Source: a bacterium
GTDB lineage: Bacteria; UBP6; JAFGXH01
Assembly (NCBI GenBank): GCA_027064085.1
Contig: JAMOQH010000157.1
Location: 17,343-81,342 of the forward strand
Reading direction: 5' to 3'
DNA: 64,000 bases
Below are positions 44,945-53,244 of the stretch, piece by piece; positions within the stretch are counted from its first letter, which is position 1; every line of letters starts with the position of its first letter. The position numbers were made by a program, and so were the translations under genes. Under the pieces are notes generated by a model. It saw only the letters and a program-made list of their open reading frames with translations. It was not told the DNA's origin and did no database searches.

Positions 44945-46519
44945 CTACTGTTCAATATAATCTTCTTCTACTAGTTTGTCTAAAATAGCATAGGTTTCTT
45001 CTTCTGATAGTTCTGTATTTTCTATAATTTCAGATATAGAACTGAAGTTATGAACAAGTTGTAAAACTTTGAGTTCATTTTTATTTAGCTCATCAAGAGG
45101 ACTAAAAAGTGGCAACGGAAGAATATATTCATCATCCAAAGGAAATTTTTCTTTTAACTCGTCTATATTTATTTCTGTTTTATTTTCTTCTTCAACTAAG
45201 TCACTACTTACTGCATTTGAATTTTCTTCACTAAGTTTATTAGGTAAACTATCATGTTCTGAAATAATTTCCTTAGGCACATCATCTAAATCATCAAGAG
45301 CAAAATCATTATCGTCATCGTCTAAATCATCAAGGTTGAAGTCATCATTTTTAGGCTTTGCTGTTTTTTGAGCATCGTCATCTAAATCATCAAGAGCAAA
45401 ATCATTATCGTCATCGTCTAAATCATCAAGGTTGAAGTCATCATTTTTAGGCTTTGCTGTTTTTTGAGCATCGTCATCTAAATCATCAAGAGCAAAATCA
45501 TCATCGTCATCTTCTAAATCATCAAGGTTGAAGTCATCATTTTTAGGCTTTGCTGTTTCTTGAGCATCGTCATCTAAATCATCAAGAGCAAAATCATCAT
45601 CGTCATCTTCTAAATCATCAAGGTTGAAGTCATCATTTTTAGGCTTTGCTGTTTCTTGAGCATCGTCATCTAAGTCATCAAGAGCAAAATCATCATCTTC
45701 TAAATCATCAAGAGCGAAGATATCATCTTCAGCATCTATGTTTTCATCGTTAAAGTCGTCTAAGCTAAGAATGTCCTCCGAATCGTCAACATTAACACTT
45801 ATTTCATCAAAACTATCTAGCATTAAATCATCGTCATCTTCTTCTAATTCAAAGTCTAGGTCATCTAAACCAACTTCATCTTCGTACTTTGCAGCTTCAA
45901 GGAGGAATGCATCTAAACTAATATTTAATCTATTTCCAAAATCACTAGGATCTTTTTGTTCAAATTCAAAAAAACCAGAATCAAGCTTTATGAGCTTGAT
46001 AAGTATTTTCTTAGGTTCTGCATTACTACTAGTCATAATAATATCTTTAAAGATTCCTTGAACTAATTGTATTTCAGCAGAAATAGAACCTGAAGTTATT
46101 CTTAAAACTCCTGTTTTTTTACTAGTTGCAAGTAATTGTAATACTTCTGGAATTGGAATATCCTCAATTGAGCCTGATACTGCATTTGTTCCAATTTTAG
46201 CCGCATCTTCCATATTTTGTCCAGTGTCATCACTATCTATAAACTTGGCAATAGATGTTCCAATTAATATTCTATCATTAAGCTTAAGCTTAATTTTTTT
46301 TATTCTATTACCGTTTACAAAGGTTCCATTGGTAGAGCCCATGTCTTCAAGTATTATATCACTTCCTGATATACTTATTTTTGCATGTTTTCTTGATACC
46401 ATATCTTCAGAGAGAACCATTTCTAAATCACTGTGACGCCCAATAACAATTACATTTTTGTCTAATGGAAATTCACCACCTTTATATTTACCCGAAATAA
46501 ACTTAAACATTAAAGCCAT
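44945..46519 (-). CDS. FHA-DUF4388 signalling protein with acidic tandem repeats
   Basis: 524 aa. FHA phosphothreonine-binding domain (about 8-95) with IGRHSDLEM, SRKH and GSTNGTFVNG. DUF4388 domain (about 115-205; GSIEDIPIPEVLQLLATSKKTGVL). An extremely Asp-rich linker (about 215-410) contains four 32-residue tandem repeats (FALDDLDDD, AQETAKPK, NDDFNLDDLEDD). The C-terminal winged-helix-like domain (about 465-524) has LNKNELKVLQLV and SEEETYAILDKLVEEDYI. FHA-DUF4388 proteins are typical of myxobacteria and relatives and partner Ser/Thr kinases; none is seen here. AGAGG precedes the ATG. Confidence 0.88.
   Translation of the reverse strand: MALMFKFISGKYKGGEFPLDKNVIVIGRHSDLEMVLSEDMVSRKHAKISISGSDIILEDMGSTNGTFVNGNRIKKIKLKLNDRILIGTSIAKFIDSDDTGQNMEDAAKIGTNAVSGSIEDIPIPEVLQLLATSKKTGVLRITSGSISAEIQLVQGIFKDIIMTSSNAEPKKILIKLIKLDSGFFEFEQKDPSDFGNRLNISLDAFLLEAAKYEDEVGLDDLDFELEEDDDDLMLDSFDEISVNVDDSEDILSLDDFNDENIDAEDDIFALDDLEDDDFALDDLDDDAQETAKPKNDDFNLDDLEDDDDDFALDDLDDDAQETAKPKNDDFNLDDLEDDDDDFALDDLDDDAQKTAKPKNDDFNLDDLDDDDNDFALDDLDDDAQKTAKPKNDDFNLDDLDDDDNDFALDDLDDVPKEIISEHDSLPNKLSEENSNAVSSDLVEEENKTEINIDELKEKFPLDDEYILPLPLFSPLDELNKNELKVLQLVHNFSSISEIIENTELSEEETYAILDKLVEEDYIEQ
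45285..45700 (-). repeat. 96-base tandem repeat inside the FHA-DUF4388 gene
   Basis: Four near-identical 96-base units; the marker TTAGGCTTTG recurs at 45351, 45447, 45543 and 45639. They encode the Asp-rich linker. Units differ by few bases (two encode AQET, two AQKT), so copy number is probably variable between strains. Confidence 0.9.
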
Positions 46520-46689
46520 TACTACCTCTAAAATAATAAAATAGACAAGATAAAGCCCATAAAATAAAATAAAGGATATATTATTTATGATTATTAATCA
46601 AGTTTTTAGTGTGTTATATGAAAATCATAATAAAAAACATTGAAAAATTATGCTTTAATTGATATTATTTCTTTTTTTAGGAGTAGGTT

Positions 46690-47523
46690 TTGTCGAATTT
46701 AACAAAAAGAATACTTTCGGCCATTGTTGGCCTAGCATTTGTTGTGGCAGTTTTAGTTTATGGTGAAGCATGGTTATGGAAACTTTTAATTTTACATTTA
46801 ACGATGCTTGGATTAAATGAATTTTTTAAAAATATGGTTACAAATAGGTATCCTAAATACAGTGATTTAAAGTGGATTTCCATTTTTCTAGGAGGTTCAA
46901 TCGCTTCTGTAATATTGTTTTATCCGAAATTTTTAGTAATCCTACCTACTGTTTTTCTTTTGGTTGTGGCTTTATACTTTTTGTTCAATTTTAAAGATAT
47001 GGAAACAGTTATTGAAAGAATGGGGTATTTAGTTTTAGGAATTATTTATATCGCATTTACTTTGCCATACATTGGGGTTATTGTTGATTTTCCTATAAGT
47101 TCTATTAATGGTAAATATTTATTAATTTTAGTTTTTGCAATAACATGGGGTAATGATACTTTTGCTTATACTTTTGGTAGGCTTTTTGGTAAACACAAGC
47201 TATATGAGAAAATGTCTCCAAATAAAACAATTGAGGGGGCTATTGGTGGTTTGTTAGGTGGAACAGGCCTTGCAATTTTAGTTAAAATATTCTTGTTAAA
47301 GGATTTATCTTATTCTGATATTTTACTAGTTGCTCTTTTTGCTGGTGCTTTTGGACAAATGGGAGATTTAGTTGAATCCATGTTTAAAAGATACTTTAAA
47401 ATTAAAGATTCGGGAATGTTTTTACCTGGACATGGAGGAGTTTTAGATAGATTTGATGCAGTAATGTTTAATGCTCCTGTTATTTATTTTTATTTTTTAC
47501 TTACTAAAGGTGGATTATTTTAA
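46690..47523 (+). CDS. cdsA: phosphatidate cytidylyltransferase
   Basis: 277 aa integral membrane enzyme making CDP-diacylglycerol. The complete CTP-transferase signature is present near the C-terminus: SMFKRYFKIKDSG, then MFLPGHGGVLDRFD. SPNKTIEGAIGG and about seven hydrophobic segments precede it. The start is TTG at 46690 with AGGAG 6 nt upstream. Not linked to uppS/dxr here, unlike many bacteria. Its 3' end overlaps the convergent mobBA gene by 9 bases. Confidence 0.95.
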   Translation: MSNLTKRILSAIVGLAFVVAVLVYGEAWLWKLLILHLTMLGLNEFFKNMVTNRYPKYSDLKWISIFLGGSIASVILFYPKFLVILPTVFLLVVALYFLFNFKDMETVIERMGYLVLGIIYIAFTLPYIGVIVDFPISSINGKYLLILVFAITWGNDTFAYTFGRLFGKHKLYEKMSPNKTIEGAIGGLLGGTGLAILVKIFLLKDLSYSDILLVALFAGAFGQMGDLVESMFKRYFKIKDSGMFLPGHGGVLDRFDAVMFNAPVIYFYFLLTKGGLF

Positions 47524-48585
47524 GAGTTTTTTCTTTTCTTCTTGAGTATTTATATTTTTAAATTCACTTGTAAAGTGGTTATCGATTATATTCAACTCTA
47601 ATTCTTTAAATGCATTTTTAATTCCATATCTGTTATTAACAATAGAATTTATTAAAAAGTTAAATGATTTAGGTTCATAAATACCTAAAAGTGGCTCAAA
47701 TTTATACTCCGAGCTAAAAAATGTTCCAAATTTCAAGAAATTTCTATTTTTTATTAACTCATTAAGCATTTTTTCATTTACTAATGGAATATCACAAGCG
47801 ATAACCAAAAAAGCATTCTTTTTATTATTAAAAAATGCACTTGTTATTCCACCAATAGGACCAATTTCTTGGATTTTATCTTTTATTAAATTAAACTTGT
47901 TGTATTCTGGTAAAACGGCTTGTGAAGGGTTTACTGATACAAAAATATTGTTAACAAATGGAGATAATAAATTATATAAAAAATCAACTTGAATTTTACC
48001 ATTATAATCAATCAATCCTTTATCTTCTCCCATTCTTGAACTCTTTCCTCCAACTAAAATAAGGGCATCTAATTTAGTTTTTTTTGAATTAATATTAGTT
48101 ACTATATCATCATAAATTGCATCAATATCATTTCTATTAAAGGTCTTTATATCTTTTAACTTTTTTTCATTATTTACTATCACTCCAAGAAGGTTTTTGT
48201 ATTTATTTAACTTAAAATCAAGGTTTTTCACTTTCTCATAATCAGAAATTAAATATTTAGCAATATTTTCATCTTTGTATCCTTCAATTATCACTATATC
48301 ATATAACAATAATTCTTGCTTAAAAATGGAATAATTTAATGGCTTTTTTGATAAATAAGCTCTTTCTTTAGGGCTAGAAATATAGGCAGAATCAGCTCCT
48401 GCGTGATAAATCCTATAAGTGTCTTTCCCCTCTTTATCCATCTGAAAACCATGAATATCATTTTTAATAAATGCAATGCTATAGGTTTTTGACAATCTTT
48501 TCATTAATTTTTCAATTAAAGTAGTTTTACCACTACCTGAATACCCCGAAAATGCTATTTCAAAGGGATGAAATTTATGATTCAT
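47515..48585 (-). CDS. fused MobB-MobA: molybdenum-cofactor guanylyltransferase with MobB GTPase domain
   Basis: 356 aa, about the sum of MobB and MobA. The N-terminal MobB domain (1-155) has the P-loop GYSGSGKTTLIEKL, DTYRIYHAGAD and DIVIIEGYKDE. The C-terminal MobA domain (about 165-356) has LILVGGKSSRMGEDKG (nucleotide loop), PIGGI and LVIACDIPLV (metal Asp). MobA attaches GMP to molybdopterin to give the bis-MGD cofactor of DMSO-reductase-family enzymes, clients of TorD-type chaperones such as the one at 4722-5267. It trails the rplU-rpmA-obg operon by 25 bases. Confidence 0.92.
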   Translation of the reverse strand: MNHKFHPFEIAFSGYSGSGKTTLIEKLMKRLSKTYSIAFIKNDIHGFQMDKEGKDTYRIYHAGADSAYISSPKERAYLSKKPLNYSIFKQELLLYDIVIIEGYKDENIAKYLISDYEKVKNLDFKLNKYKNLLGVIVNNEKKLKDIKTFNRNDIDAIYDDIVTNINSKKTKLDALILVGGKSSRMGEDKGLIDYNGKIQVDFLYNLLSPFVNNIFVSVNPSQAVLPEYNKFNLIKDKIQEIGPIGGITSAFFNNKKNAFLVIACDIPLVNEKMLNELIKNRNFLKFGTFFSSEYKFEPLLGIYEPKSFNFLINSIVNNRYGIKNAFKELELNIIDNHFTSEFKNINTQEEKKKLLK

Positions 48586-48610
48586 GAGTTTTTCCTTTGA
48601 TTTTTATAAT

Positions 48611-49627
48611 TTAATAACCGTTATTTAAATCCTGTAGTTTTTTAAATAGGGCATTAATCAGCTCTTGAGTTCCTTCTTGTAGTGGTGCAGATATAAAAAA
48701 TAAATTATCAGTATATGGTTTGAATAATTTTCTGAGTTCATCATAGGCGCTATCATCTTCTATCATATCAATTTTTGATATTGCAATAAAATATGGCCTT
48801 TCACCCATTTCGTCTTTATATTTTAACAATTCATTATTTATTTTTTTATATCTGTTTAAAAGCTCTTCATGAGCAACATGAATATCATATTCTATAAGGT
48901 GTAAAAAGATTTTGGTTCTTTCTATATGTTTTAAGAATTTTATTCCTAAACCCTTTCCTTGATGAGCACCTTCTATTATTCCTGGAATATCAGCAATAAC
49001 AAAAGTTGTCCAATTATCCATACTCACAACTCCTAAATGAGGAGTTAATGTTGTAAATGGATAATCTGCTATTTCAGGTTTTGCATTTGATACAACAGAA
49101 ATTAAAGTTGATTTTCCAGCACTAGGATAACCAACTAATCCAACATCTGCAACAGATTTTAATTCAAGCTTAAGCTCTTTCGTTTCTCCTTCTATTCCTG
49201 ATTGAGAATATTTTGGAGCTTGATTTATTGAATTTTTAAAGTGCCAATTACCTAAACCACCCTTTCCACCTTTTAATATCAAAACTTTTTTATCTGGCTC
49301 TAGTAAGTCCATAATAATTTCATTTGTTTCAGCGTCTCTTATGATAGTTCCAAGAGGAAGTTTTATAACTACATCTTCCCCCCTTGCTCCAGTTCTTCTG
49401 TTACCCTGACCTGGTCTACCATTTTTAGATTTATAGACTCTTCTACCTTTTAGGTGATATAAGGTATTATAAGATGTTGTGCCAATAAAGTAAACACTAC
49501 CACCATCTCCACCATCTCCACCATCTGGGCCACCTCTAGGAACAAACTTTTCTCTTCTGAAACTGCTTGAACCGGTGCCACCATTACCAGAAATGATGGT
49601 AATTTTTACCTCATCAATAAATTTCAT
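48611..49627 (-). CDS. obg: GTPase Obg/CgtA, 50S assembly factor
   Basis: 338 aa. Glycine-rich Obg fold at 1-158 (GNGGTGSSSFRREKFVPRGG, PDGGDGGDGGSVYF), then a G domain with GYPSAGKST (G1), the conserved threonine stretch YPFTTLTPHLG (G2), DIPGIIEGA (G3) and SKID (G4). No C-terminal OCT domain, as in many Gram-negatives. Directly after rpmA (2-base gap) in the classic L21-L27-Obg order. Confidence 0.97.
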   Translation of the reverse strand: MKFIDEVKITIISGNGGTGSSSFRREKFVPRGGPDGGDGGDGGSVYFIGTTSYNTLYHLKGRRVYKSKNGRPGQGNRRTGARGEDVVIKLPLGTIIRDAETNEIIMDLLEPDKKVLILKGGKGGLGNWHFKNSINQAPKYSQSGIEGETKELKLELKSVADVGLVGYPSAGKSTLISVVSNAKPEIADYPFTTLTPHLGVVSMDNWTTFVIADIPGIIEGAHQGKGLGIKFLKHIERTKIFLHLIEYDIHVAHEELLNRYKKINNELLKYKDEMGERPYFIAISKIDMIEDDSAYDELRKLFKPYTDNLFFISAPLQEGTQELINALFKKLQDLNNGY

Positions 49628-49629
49628 TA

Positions 49630-49884
49630 TTATCTTTCAGCATAAACTGATATCCTCTGTCTACCATTATGTACTTCAAACTTTACATAACCATCTAATA
49701 ATGAGAATAAAGTATAATCTTTACCTGTTCCTACATTATTTCCAGCATGGAAAGTTGAACCAACTTGGCGAACTAGAATATTTCCAGCACTTACATATTC
49801 ACCACTGTATTTCTTTACTCCTCTGTATTGAGGATTACTATCTCGACCGTTCCTTGATGAACCCTGTCCTTTTTTGTGAGCCAT
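49630..49884 (-). CDS. rpmA: 50S ribosomal protein L27
   Basis: 84 aa. [20 protein letters not shown] with [19 protein letters not shown] is unmistakable. The N-terminus begins directly AHKKGQGS, so the cleavable extension of Firmicutes L27 is absent. The N-terminal tail reaches the peptidyl-transferase centre. Nine bases separate it from rplU. Confidence 0.98.
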   Translation of the reverse strand: MAHKKGQGSSRNGRDSNPQYRGVKKYSGEYVSAGNILVRQVGSTFHAGNNVGTGKDYTLFSLLDGYVKFEVHNGRQRISVYAER

Positions 49885-49893
49885 AACTACTCC

Positions 49894-50208
49894 TTACTTA
49901 TTAATTTGTTCAACTTTAAGTTCTGTAAAAGAATGACGGTATCCAACTCTTCTCATATACCCTTTTCTTCTTTTAGAACGCCAAATTTTAATTTTAGGAC
50001 CTCTAAAGTGTTTTACAACTGTCAACTTAACTGAAGCACCCTCAACAACTGGTTGTCCGACTTTAATATCGTCACCATCACTGATAAGAAGCACCTCGTT
50101 CAGGTCGAAAGTTTCACCTTCGTTCTTGCCTTTTAAATGGTCTACCTGGAATAGATCCCCTTCTTTTACTTTGTACTGCTTTCCAGCAGTTTTTACAATT
50201 GCATACAT
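49894..50208 (-). CDS. rplU: 50S ribosomal protein L21
   Basis: 104 aa. MYAIVKTAGKQYKVKEGD, and the 23S-binding C-terminal HFRGPKIKIWRSKRRKGY followed by RRVGYRHSFTELKV are diagnostic. First gene of the ribosomal unit; GGAG precedes the ATG. Its promoter (50239-50267) gives a leader of only about 25 nt, too short for an L21-type autoregulatory leader. Confidence 0.98.
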   Translation of the reverse strand: MYAIVKTAGKQYKVKEGDLFQVDHLKGKNEGETFDLNEVLLISDGDDIKVGQPVVEGASVKLTVVKHFRGPKIKIWRSKRRKGYMRRVGYRHSFTELKVEQINK

Positions 50209-50238
50209 TTATACACTCCAACAACAAAATAGGACAAA

Positions 50239-50267
50239 ATTATACATAAATCAATGTTTTTAGTCAA
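50239..50267 (-). promoter_or_regulatory. strong sigma-70-type promoter of rplU-rpmA-obg-mobBA
   Basis: On the minus strand TTGACT (complement of 50262-50267), 17-nt spacer, TATAAT (complement of 50239-50244). Near-consensus, as expected for a ribosomal-protein operon. Confidence 0.82.
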
Positions 50268-50289
50268 GTGATTTTTTCTCATTGTAGTA

Positions 50290-50406
50290 GCAAAGTAGTA
50301 ATGTCCTATTTGGGCAAAGTAGAAATGTCCTATTTTATGCTATACTCTTAAGAAGATTTTCTTGATTTTTTTAGGAGTTTAAATGGAAAAGGAAGTAGTT
50401 TTTATG
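50290..50406 (+). mobile_element. insertion-sequence end remnant, copy 2
   Basis: Two direct copies, 24 bases apart, of GCAAAGTAG[A/T]AATGTCCT (50290- and 50314-). They are followed by TATACT, AGGAG, and ATGGAAAAGGAAGTAG with a second ATG, after which the frame stops at once. The part from 50314 matches 1502-1604 (opposite strand) with four or five differences. Multiple terminal repeats followed by a promoter and start codon are what one end of an IS21/IS481-like element looks like. Confidence 0.6.
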
Positions 50407-50708
50407 TTCTAGAATATTATTTATTAGCTCATAAAAATTATTATTGTTTTGTGAGTCTTTAAATTTAGACCTTTCTAAAAAAAATCACTTAAAGATAAAT
50501 TAATACTCATTTAAAACCTCATAAAGTATCGATGGTACAATAAGGTAAATGAAAATTACAACTATTAGATATCTTTCTTTAGTTTTAGCTAGAATTTATT
50601 CTTGAAATACGGGTAATTAAAGGTTCTGTCTAGATTTAAGTAAATATTTGATTTATTTGTAATAAAACGATAATATAGCTTTGTTACTTTTTATTTACAT
50701 GGAGGTTC

Positions 50709-52127
50709 TTGGGAATTTTCGATTCTAAAGTTTGTCCAATAACAGGATTAAAACTAGATACAAGGAGTGAATGGCAAATAAAACACCTAGAATATACTTG
50801 TAAAATTGGAGTACTTGCAGAAAGTATTATTATTGTTGAACCAGCAGGCAATTCAGTACTAGAAACATTTAATTTATTTTGGAAATCAATTATAGTAATA
50901 ATGGATACATTTCGTGAAACAGAAAACTTTATATTGATTGATAATTATAAAAATTTTAATAGAGCATCTCATAAGGCAAGAAAGGCTTATGTAAAAAATT
51001 TAAATAAAAATAAAAAAATTGCAATGGTAGTATACATAAATCTACCGAGAGCCTTACATGTTTTGGTAAATGTTGGAATCACACTAAATTATACTAAATA
51101 TCCTGTAAAAATAACTAAGACCTATACAGAGGCGATAACGGAATCAATAATCCAATTTGAAAGATTAAATTTAAAACCTAAAACATTACAAAATTTTCAT
51201 ATAAAAAAAGAAAAAATTGAAAGAAAGTTGAAAGAAGACTTAATTGGAATTGATTTACAAGAAATAATAGGAAATCCAAGGATTATTGGATATATCAAAA
51301 GATTTAATGAATATTTAAGAAATATAAAATGGACAGAATATGATGAATCATTGCACTTAATTCCCGGTCTTGCAGAAAGCCATCCTTTAAATACACTAAT
51401 AGAAACATTGTCTATGATAAAATTTGATATTACCCAACTAATAAAGGATTTTACTAATCAAGAAAAGAAATTAATAAACACACAAGTGGAGTTAAAAAAA
51501 TTAAATAAAAACCTAGAAAACATAATAAAAATAAGAACAGATGAACTGTTAGATGCCAATGAAAAGTTACGAAAACTCAATAAAGAATTAAAAAAAGCTA
51601 AAGAAGAAGCAGAGCAAGCGAATAAAGGGAAAGCAATATTTTTGGCAAGTGTTTCTCATGAATTAAAAGTAAGCCAAAAAGCTATTTCTGAAATAACACC
51701 ATTATTCGAGAAAAAAAATATTAAAATAATCTTAAATAATAAGCTAGAAAATACAATTTTTACATTTGATTCTTTCCGAATACTGCAAGTTTTCATAAAT
51801 ATTTTATCAAATGCAATAAAATTTACTCCAAATAATAAAAAAATTTACATTACACTAACAGAAGATAATGAAAATCTAATATGTTCTATCAAAGATGAAG
51901 GAATTGGCTTAGAAGAAGCAGAGCTGGTATCAATTTTTGAAATTTTTAAAATGGGAAAACAATCAAATTATTCTTCAGGTACAGGTTTAGGACTTGCAAT
52001 CTCTAAAAAGATAATCAATACTCATAAAGGAAAAATTTGGGCAGAAAACGGTAAAGATAATGGGGCAATTTTTTATTTTACAATTAATAAATATTTAAAT
52101 AAAAAACAACTTAGCCGAATACAGTAA
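50709..52127 (+). CDS. sensor histidine kinase with shortened dimerisation/phosphotransfer region
   Basis: 472 aa, no membrane segment, so cytoplasmic. An N-terminal sensor-like domain of unrecognised type (1-160) is followed by a helical region and a coiled coil (about 255-310, NTQVELKKLNKNLENIIK). The H-box FLASVSHELK has His317. After it the protein jumps almost directly to PLFEKKNIKI, so most of HisKA helices 1-2 and the linker (about 70 residues) are missing. The ATPase domain is complete: NILSNAIKFTPN, DEGIGL, GTGLGLAISKKI. The start is probably TTG at 50709 with GGAGG only 3 nt upstream, so it is uncertain. No response regulator adjacent. Confidence 0.82.
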   Translation: MGIFDSKVCPITGLKLDTRSEWQIKHLEYTCKIGVLAESIIIVEPAGNSVLETFNLFWKSIIVIMDTFRETENFILIDNYKNFNRASHKARKAYVKNLNKNKKIAMVVYINLPRALHVLVNVGITLNYTKYPVKITKTYTEAITESIIQFERLNLKPKTLQNFHIKKEKIERKLKEDLIGIDLQEIIGNPRIIGYIKRFNEYLRNIKWTEYDESLHLIPGLAESHPLNTLIETLSMIKFDITQLIKDFTNQEKKLINTQVELKKLNKNLENIIKIRTDELLDANEKLRKLNKELKKAKEEAEQANKGKAIFLASVSHELKVSQKAISEITPLFEKKNIKIILNNKLENTIFTFDSFRILQVFINILSNAIKFTPNNKKIYITLTEDNENLICSIKDEGIGLEEAELVSIFEIFKMGKQSNYSSGTGLGLAISKKIINTHKGKIWAENGKDNGAIFYFTINKYLNKKQLSRIQ

Positions 52128-53124
52128 AAATAGCGGAAGATTCTTTATCTAAAAATTCTTTAAGGCCTAACAATGCTTCTAAGTCTATATCTACTAGCCC
52201 TGTAATATCCATTAACGCTTCATAAAAACTTGCTTGATTTAAAACTTCAAATCGATTTTTATAAAACAAAAAGGATACTTTATCAGCAAAAAAGATAATT
52301 CTTTCTTGCTTTGTTTCTAATTTCTTTAAACCACCCTCTAAATGTGCAATACTCATATAGATATCTTTACTAAAATTCCATTCTTTTAATACAATTGAAG
52401 AAATTTTATACTTAAAGGAATTTATTAACCTATAAATAAAAGTATCATCAGGAACAGGAGCACCTTCATTTATTTTAAGGTAATCATCTAGTATGGCAAG
52501 AACGATAAACTCTCCAATTCCTTTTAACAGAGATGTTGTATAAATAGCTTCCAAATCAATTTCATTATCCTTTAGAAGTTTTATTATTTCTTGAGATGTA
52601 AGAGCAGTATACACCGAATATTTCCAACTTTCTAAGACAAGCTCTTTTCCTTTTTGGGTATTAAAAACAATTTTATCAAAAGCTAACACCATTACAATTT
52701 CTTTTAGTTTCTTCAAACCAAGCCTAGTTATTGCCATTTCTATAGAAGTTATTTCATAATTTCCTCTATAAAAAGAAGAATTTGCCAATTTCATTATTTT
52801 GGCAGCAATAAAAGGCTCTAATTTAACAAGAGCAGCATAGTCATCAAATGGAGCATCTTTATTGCTAAGTAGTTCAATCAATTTTGTTGTTGTTGTTGAT
52901 AATTTAGGTATTTCAAGCTCTCTTTTTATTAATTTATCTATTATGTAATAAAGAAAATCAGAATTTCCTTTATATGGGTCTTCTATTGTTTCAAGAGATT
53001 GAATCAAAGATTTTGTACTTTCTAATGGAAGAATAAAGCTTTTAAAAACTTTATTTATTATTTCAACATCTTTTTCAATAGCTCCTTTTATCATTTTATT
53101 ATTTTTATCATAAAAAATATCCAT
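52111..53124 (-). CDS. HDOD-domain signalling protein, copy 2
   Basis: 337 aa. HDOD domain at about 75-290: IPKLSTTTTKLIELLSN, LVKLEPFIAAKIMKLANSSF, SIEMAITRLGLKKLKEIVMV and TTSLLKGIGEFIVLAI. Same layout as the protein at 32938-33963 (N-terminal extension of about 75 residues, HDOD, short tail), so they are paralogues, though only the domain core is clearly alike. GAGGAAG precedes the ATG. Its 3' end overlaps the convergent histidine-kinase gene by 17 bases. Confidence 0.86.
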   Translation of the reverse strand: MDIFYDKNNKMIKGAIEKDVEIINKVFKSFILPLESTKSLIQSLETIEDPYKGNSDFLYYIIDKLIKRELEIPKLSTTTTKLIELLSNKDAPFDDYAALVKLEPFIAAKIMKLANSSFYRGNYEITSIEMAITRLGLKKLKEIVMVLAFDKIVFNTQKGKELVLESWKYSVYTALTSQEIIKLLKDNEIDLEAIYTTSLLKGIGEFIVLAILDDYLKINEGAPVPDDTFIYRLINSFKYKISSIVLKEWNFSKDIYMSIAHLEGGLKKLETKQERIIFFADKVSFLFYKNRFEVLNQASFYEALMDITGLVDIDLEALLGLKEFLDKESSAIFTVFG

Positions 53125-53194
53125 ATCTTCCTCTTCAGCAACTTATTCTATTATACGGTATAAATATATTTTATGTAAAGTTTTATTACAAATC

Positions 53195-53223
53195 TTGCAA
53201 GTAAAGTGTTAATTTAGTATAAT
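53195..53223 (+). promoter_or_regulatory. promoter of the glycosyltransferase gene
   Basis: TTGCAA (53195-53200), 17-nt spacer, TATAAT (53218-53223). The -10 ends only 21 bases before the ATG at 53245, so the leader is very short. Confidence 0.6.
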
Positions 53224-53244
53224 AGATTTTTATTTTTGTGTGGT

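Larger units (their letters stand above)
50209..50708. other. 500-base intergenic region between rplU and the histidine-kinase gene
   Basis: Contains the rplU promoter at its left end and an insertion-sequence end remnant (50290-50406). About 300 bases of AT-rich sequence follow in which I see no gene and no transposase remnant beyond a nine-residue frame. Confidence 0.6.

Noticed and set aside
45285-45700. CRISPR-like periodic repeat
   Set aside because: The 96-base units are contiguous, coding and have no spacers; no cas genes are present. I saw no CRISPR array anywhere in the window.
45069-46436. Several long Ser-rich plus-strand frames opposite the FHA-DUF4388 gene
   Set aside because: Ser/Leu-rich frames are the expected antisense of Asp/Glu-rich codons; they have no ribosome sites.
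50709-52127. Frameshift or sequencing error explaining the shortened histidine kinase
   Set aside because: The frame stays open and all downstream ATPase boxes are in phase with the H-box, so an in-frame deletion or a natural variant fits better.
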